Shown one piece after another: positions 6,144-9,111 of a stretch of 9,111 bases of DNA (positions within the stretch are counted from its first letter, which is position 1; each line of letters begins with the position of its first letter). Source of the stretch: Solirubrobacterales bacterium 70-9 (lineage in GTDB: Bacteria > Actinomycetota > Thermoleophilia > Solirubrobacterales > 70-9). The notes beneath the pieces are model-generated. The model saw nothing but the letters and a program-made list of their open reading frames with translations. It did not search any database and was not told where the DNA came from. The stretch spans positions 603-9,713 of the forward strand of contig MKSH01000087.1 in the NCBI GenBank assembly GCA_001898095.1, written 5' to 3'. A program made the position numbers and the translations under genes.

Positions 6144-6148
6144 CTCCT
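6144..6148 (-). promoter_or_regulatory. Ribosome binding site AGGAG deciding the SDR start
   Basis: AGGAG on the minus strand, eight bases before GTG 6135 and directly touching the alternative GTG 6144, so it supports the shorter start. Confidence 0.6.
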
Positions 6149-6152
6149 CTCG

Positions 6153-7148
6153 TCAGACGTCGATCTGGGCCGCCGGCTGCGGCGGGGCGCCGTCCTCGAC
6201 GAACGGCGAAGAGTCCTTGGCGACGAAGCCGTAGCCCTGCTCCAGGGCGGGCGGCACGGCGACGATCTCGATCGTCAGCCCGGTGTCGTCGAGGACGTAG
6301 GTGCCGCCGGAGCCGCCCGGAGGCAGCGGATGGGTCAGCTCGTACCCGTGCGCGGCGAAGCGGCCGGCCAGCGCCTCCAGCGCCGGCTTCTCGCGGACCC
6401 CGATCGCCATGTGCATGAAGCCCTGGTCGCTGAGCAGCGCGTCGGCGGGACGTGGCCGCCCGACCGGGCGCTCGTAGCGGACCACCTCGAGGAGGACTTC
6501 GCCGGCGCGGACGAGGAAGCCGGACGACCGCGCTCCCTCCAAGCCCCAGAGCGCCTCGTGCGCGGCGCTGTGCAGCACCGTCTCCCGGTCCTCCTCGAGT
6601 CCGGCGCCGTCGACGTAGAAGGCCCGCGCCCGGTCGAGGTCGGGGACCGAGACCGCCCCGTAGACGACCCGCGGCAGGCGGGAACGGTCGCCGGCCGCCT
6701 CGATGAGCTCCAGCGGGATCGCGGTCCAGGGATCGCGGATGCATACCCGCCGCCGATCGGCTTCGACCAGCGGCGCCGTGAGCGGCGCGATCGAGAGCTC
6801 GGCCAGCGCCGCCAGGCAGGCGTTCAGGTCGGCCACCTCGATCCCCCACCGCACCCAGCCCAGGTCACTCGGCCGCCAGTCGCGCGACTGCGGGCGCTGG
6901 GGCGGGTCGGTGTGGGCGAAGAGCTCGATCTGAAAGCGCTCCTGGCCGCCGACCAGCCACCAGAGCACCGCCGCGGCATCGTCGCCGAGCTGCTGGATGC
7001 AGCCCAACAACTCACCGAAGAAGGCGCCGCCGCCGGCGTCGCGGAACCCGAGCGCCTCCGAGTAGAGCTGGACGCTGCGCGGCAGGTTGCTCGTGCAGAG
7101 GGCCACCTGGACGAAGCGCGGCTCGTCGGGCTGGGCGGCGGCGTTCAG
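6153..7148 (-). CDS. Two-domain VOC (glyoxalase/bleomycin-resistance fold) protein
   Basis: This encodes about 331 residues with two vicinal-oxygen-chelate domains. Domain 1 is about 11-150, starting at RFVQVALCTSNLPRSVQLYS and ending DPWTAIPLELIE. Domain 2 is about 160-298, starting at VVYGAVSVPDLDRARAFYVD and ending LDDTGLTIEIVAVP. Glutamates sit at the usual metal positions (FQIELF, PLELIE, LLEVVRYE, TIEIV) and one His in FMHMAIGV, but the full His/His/Glu set of extradiol dioxygenases is not present, so an isomerase, lyase or binding role is more likely. No ATG, GTG or TTG is in frame before domain 1. CTG 7148 overlaps the upstream SDR stop as CTGA and is the best candidate start; the next GTG cuts strand 1. 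Being between two SDR genes suggests action on the same substrate, which is unknown. Confidence 0.85.
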   Translation of the reverse strand: MNAAAQPDEPRFVQVALCTSNLPRSVQLYSEALGFRDAGGGAFFGELLGCIQQLGDDAAAVLWWLVGGQERFQIELFAHTDPPQRPQSRDWRPSDLGWVRWGIEVADLNACLAALAELSIAPLTAPLVEADRRRVCIRDPWTAIPLELIEAAGDRSRLPRVVYGAVSVPDLDRARAFYVDGAGLEEDRETVLHSAAHEALWGLEGARSSGFLVRAGEVLLEVVRYERPVGRPRPADALLSDQGFMHMAIGVREKPALEALAGRFAAHGYELTHPLPPGGSGGTYVLDDTGLTIEIVAVPPALEQGYGFVAKDSSPFVEDGAPPQPAAQIDV

Positions 7149-7933
7149 ACGTGCGATCCCCGCCAGGCGAGCGCCCCGGCGTCGGCGATGTAGTTCGCCC
7201 CGGTGATGAACGAGGCTTCGTCGGAGGCGAGGAAGCAGACGAGGTTGGCGATCTCGACCGGCTCGGCCATCCGCGGGATCAGGTGGGTTGCCGCCATCCC
7301 CCGTTCGGTCGCCTCCCGGTCCTCCGCCGCCTCCAGGTAGCGCTCGACCATCGGCGTATCGGTCGAGCCGGGGCAGTAGGAGTTGCAGCGGATCTCCGGC
7401 GCCACCTCGATCGCGGTCAGCCGGGTGAGGTGGATCACGCCGGCCTTCGACGGGCAGTAGGCGCTCCCCGGCGAGAAGCCCAGGAGGCCGCCGGTCGAGC
7501 CGCAGTTGATGATGTTGGGACCGCGCTTGGAGCGCCGCAGGTGCGGGATCGCGTGCTTCGTGGTCAGCCACGGCCCGCGCAGGTTGACCTCGATCACCCG
7601 CGTCCAGATGTCGGTCGGCAGCTCCTCCAGCAGGGCGTGGTCGGTGAAGTACGTCTCGTGTGTGCCGGCGTTGTTGTGGAGCACGTCGATGCCGCCGAAG
7701 CGCTCGAGCGTCGCCTCCATCAGCGCTTCGATCTGCGCCTCCTCGCGGACGTCGCAGTGGACGTAGGCGGCCTCGCCGCCGTCGGCCTCGATCAGGCGGA
7801 CCGTCTCCTCGCCGTTCTCGTCGGAGACGCCGGCCGCCACGACCTTCGCCCCGCGCCGGGCCATCTCCTGGGCCGTCGCCCGCCCAATGCCCCTTCCGGC
7901 CCCCGTCACGATGCAGACCTTGTCCGTGAGCAT
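7145..7933 (-). CDS. Classical SDR-family NAD(P)-dependent oxidoreductase
   Basis: This encodes 262 residues from ATG 7933; a GTG at 7939 would add two residues, but the promoter geometry favours the ATG. It has TGAGRGIG (10-17) for the cofactor, NNAG (87-90), Asn117 in EVNLRG, catalytic Ser146 (NCGSTGG), Tyr159 and Lys163 (YCPSKAG), the PGSTDTPM lid, and a C-terminal GANYIADAG. This is the complete classical SDR set, close in style to 3-oxoacyl-ACP/glucose dehydrogenase-like enzymes. Seven cysteines, including Cys160 right after the catalytic Tyr, are more than usual. It oxidises or reduces a secondary alcohol/ketone; the substrate is not readable. It is the first gene of the minus-strand operon, followed by the VOC gene with a 4-base overlap, and is divergent from an aldo/keto reductase. 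Its promoter is the clearest in the window. Confidence 0.94.
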   Translation of the reverse strand: MLTDKVCIVTGAGRGIGRATAQEMARRGAKVVAAGVSDENGEETVRLIEADGGEAAYVHCDVREEAQIEALMEATLERFGGIDVLHNNAGTHETYFTDHALLEELPTDIWTRVIEVNLRGPWLTTKHAIPHLRRSKRGPNIINCGSTGGLLGFSPGSAYCPSKAGVIHLTRLTAIEVAPEIRCNSYCPGSTDTPMVERYLEAAEDREATERGMAATHLIPRMAEPVEIANLVCFLASDEASFITGANYIADAGALAWRGSHV

Positions 7934-7939
7934 GGGCAC

Positions 7940-7968
7940 ACGCTAGATCTCGCGCCGATGCTTGTCAA
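7940..7968 (-). promoter_or_regulatory. Promoter of the SDR-VOC-SDR operon (leaderless)
   Basis: On the minus strand a perfect TTGACA (7968-7963), a 17-base spacer, and TAGCGT (7945-7940) as the -10 box. ATG 7933 lies six bases further on, where transcription should start, so the message would be leaderless. There is no Shine-Dalgarno before the ATG. Confidence 0.7.
7941..7954. promoter_or_regulatory. Imperfect palindrome over the promoter spacer, possible operator
   Basis: CGCTAGATCTCGCG is symmetric at 12 of 14 positions and overlaps the -10 box and spacer of the SDR promoter, a typical place for a repressor site. No regulator gene is in the window to match it; chance symmetry is possible. 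Confidence 0.35.
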
Positions 7969-7989
7969 TCAGACGTTTGGTTGCTTTAC

Positions 7990-8000
7990 GGAGGTAGGAT
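7990..8000 (+). promoter_or_regulatory. Overlapping Shine-Dalgarno and -10-like box before the aldo/keto reductase
   Basis: GGAGGT (7990-7995) is a strong ribosome site, 11 bases before ATG 8007. TAGGAT (7995-8000) right after it has -10 form, with six bases to the ATG, as for leaderless genes. Only one can serve: a start at 8007 would leave out the ribosome site. TTGTCA at 7962-7967 is a possible -35 for a more upstream start. Confidence 0.45.
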
Positions 8001-8006
8001 CGGCTG

Positions 8007-8993
8007 ATGAGGATTCCGGCGACCGACCTCGAGGTCTTCCCCCTGGCGCTGGGTGGCAACGTGTTCGGCTGGACCGTGGACGAGCGGGAAGCGTTCGAGG
8101 TGCTCGACGCGTTCGCCGCCGCGGGCGGCAACCTGGTCGACACCTCCGACGTCTACTGGAAGTTCAAGCCCGGCAACGTCGGCGGTGAGTCGGAGCGGAT
8201 CATCGGCGCCTGGATGCGCTCGCGGGGCACGCGCGAGCGGATGATCGTCTCGACCAAGGTCGGCGCCTTCGACGGCATGCGCGGCGGGCTCACCCGGGAG
8301 AAGGTCCACCGCTACGTCGACGACAGCCTCGGCCGCCTCGGCGTCGACCGGATCGATCTGCTCTGGGCCCACACCGACGACCTCGACACGCCGATGGAGG
8401 AGACCCTGGCGGCCTTCGACGAAGTCGTGCGCGCGGGCAAGGCGCGGGCGCTCGGCGCCTCGCGCCACCAGCCGCACCGCTTCGAGGCCGCGCTGGAGAT
8501 CGCCGCGCGCGAGGGGTTCGCCCGCTACGTCGCGATGCAGCCGCTCTACAGCCTGATGGAGCGCGGCCACGAGCTCGACCTGCTGCCGCTGGCGGAGCGC
8601 TCCGGCGTCGCCGTCTTCCCCTTCTACACGCTCGCCTCCGGCTTCCTGACCGGCAAATACCGGCCCGGCGCCGAGGTCGACAGCGTCCGCGCCGACGGCC
8701 CGGTCGAACGCGCCCGCAACCCGACCGCCTACCTCGACGCGCGCGGCCTGGCGACGCTCGCTGCCCTCGACGGGATCGCCGCCGCGCACGACACCTCGGT
8801 CGCCGCCGTCGCGCTCGCCTGGCTCCGGGCCCAGCCGACGGTGGCGGCGCCGATCGCCAGCGCCCGCACCGTCGCCCAGCTCGAAGGCCTCCTCCCCGCC
8901 GCCGAGATCGCCCTCTCCGCGGCCGAGGTCGAGCGCCTGGCGGCCGTCAGCCACGAGGAGGACCCGCCGCTCACCCTCGGCGTCGAGGTCTGA
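8007..8993 (+). CDS. Aldo/keto reductase
   Basis: This encodes 328 residues from ATG 8007, full length for the family. The (alpha/beta)8 barrel tetrad is seen as Asp45 (NLVDTSDVY), Tyr50, Lys84 (VSTKVG) and His122 (LLWAHTDD). The segment SLGRLGVDRIDLLWAH is the family signature, and PIASARTVAQLEGLL near residues 291-305 matches the NADPH-binding end. QPLYSLMERG and FPFYTLASGFLTGKYR are typical of the YajO/YghZ-like bacterial branch. It should reduce an aldehyde or ketone with NADPH, or run in reverse. It diverges from the SDR operon with 73 bases between the two ATGs, so the two may be co-regulated on one substrate. No C-terminal extension or odd features are seen. Confidence 0.95.
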   Translation: MRIPATDLEVFPLALGGNVFGWTVDEREAFEVLDAFAAAGGNLVDTSDVYWKFKPGNVGGESERIIGAWMRSRGTRERMIVSTKVGAFDGMRGGLTREKVHRYVDDSLGRLGVDRIDLLWAHTDDLDTPMEETLAAFDEVVRAGKARALGASRHQPHRFEAALEIAAREGFARYVAMQPLYSLMERGHELDLLPLAERSGVAVFPFYTLASGFLTGKYRPGAEVDSVRADGPVERARNPTAYLDARGLATLAALDGIAAAHDTSVAAVALAWLRAQPTVAAPIASARTVAQLEGLLPAAEIALSAAEVERLAAVSHEEDPPLTLGVEV

Positions 8994-9111
8994 CGCGGGC
9001 TGGATGATCGACTCCACGGCACGGGATGGCAGCCGTCCGAAGGCCTGCGATTCGGACCGTCGCGGCCGTCCGAGGTGCGTCCCGGGCGTCTCGTGGCGGT
9101 CCGGGCAGGCT
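8994..9111. other. Right edge without a supported gene
   Basis: ATG 9004 and ATG 9025 open plus-strand frames to the window end, but the translations are Arg/Gly/Pro-rich with no recognisable motif and no ribosome site. I see only the hairpin at 9035-9057. Confidence 0.4.
9035..9057 (+). terminator. Hairpin downstream of the aldo/keto reductase
   Basis: GTCCGAA (9035-9041) pairs with TTCGGAC (9051-9057) around a nine-base loop, 41 bases after the stop. No U tract follows, so it is at most a weak terminator or an mRNA-end stabiliser. Confidence 0.3.

Noticed and set aside
6144..6849. N-terminal extension of the HSD17B4-like SDR into the VOC gene
   Set aside because: The frame is open, but the translation is Arg/Gly-rich, whereas the VOC domains are in another frame and a ribosome site precedes GTG 6135.
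7986..9017. 343-codon minus-strand frame opposite the aldo/keto reductase
   Set aside because: Shadow frame; the plus strand has the full catalytic tetrad and a ribosome site.
9004..9111. Possible start of a next plus-strand gene
   Set aside because: 36 codons without motif or ribosome site; cannot be told apart from noise in the visible part.

Overview
The base composition is very GC-rich and genes are packed tightly, often overlapping by 1-4 bases. Several genes use GTG starts, and at least two appear to be read from leaderless messages (a TANNNT -10 box 6-7 bases before the ATG). A sigma-70 region-4 fragment with a 'GWTHTKVNRC' helix-turn-helix, an ECF sigma factor paired with a one-pass membrane protein, and an HNH protein with a PNWKG/TLDHV layout all point to an actinobacterium. 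The class Thermoleophilia (Solirubrobacterales-like) is my best guess, by inference only.

Layout, left to right. (1) 2-601, plus strand: the 3' end of an HNH endonuclease gene whose start lies outside the window. (2) 612-1004, minus: a small secreted protein of unknown function, convergent with the HNH gene. (3) About 1005-1314, minus: a remnant of a sigma factor (region 4 only). (4) 1315-1478: no gene, one inverted repeat. (5) 1479-7933, all minus: an unbroken directon of nine genes with gaps of 20 bases or less. In transcription order these are a classical SDR oxidoreductase, a two-domain VOC (glyoxalase-fold) protein, an HSD17B4-type SDR, an AbrB-type antitoxin, a PIN-domain toxin, an alpha/beta hydrolase of the TAP/S33 family missing its N-terminus, an ECF sigma factor, its putative membrane-bound regulator, and a small 66-residue ORF. 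(6) 7934-8006: a divergent promoter region. (7) 8007-8993, plus: an aldo/keto reductase. (8) 8994-9111: no supported gene, one hairpin.

The genes form two functional blocks. The right-hand block (AKR divergent from SDR-VOC-SDR) looks like a small catabolic or redox cluster acting on a hydroxy/keto compound or acyl-CoA; the substrate cannot be read from the sequence. The left-hand block is a VapBC-like toxin-antitoxin pair placed directly after the metabolic genes. A perfect 8+8 bp operator dyad overlaps both the SDR stop codon and the antitoxin promoter. Its toxin gene runs into a hydrolase that has lost its signal peptide and first strands, so the junction looks like a recombination scar. 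The hydrolase then overlaps an ECF sigma / membrane-regulator pair.

The most unusual points are these: three consecutive-style genes (VOC, hydrolase, ECF sigma) lack a usual start codon where homology says the protein should begin; a run of nine G lies in the ECF sigma linker; and leaderless promoters sit back to back at 7940-8006. I see no clear novel defence or mobile system, no tRNA, rRNA, CRISPR array or insertion sequence.
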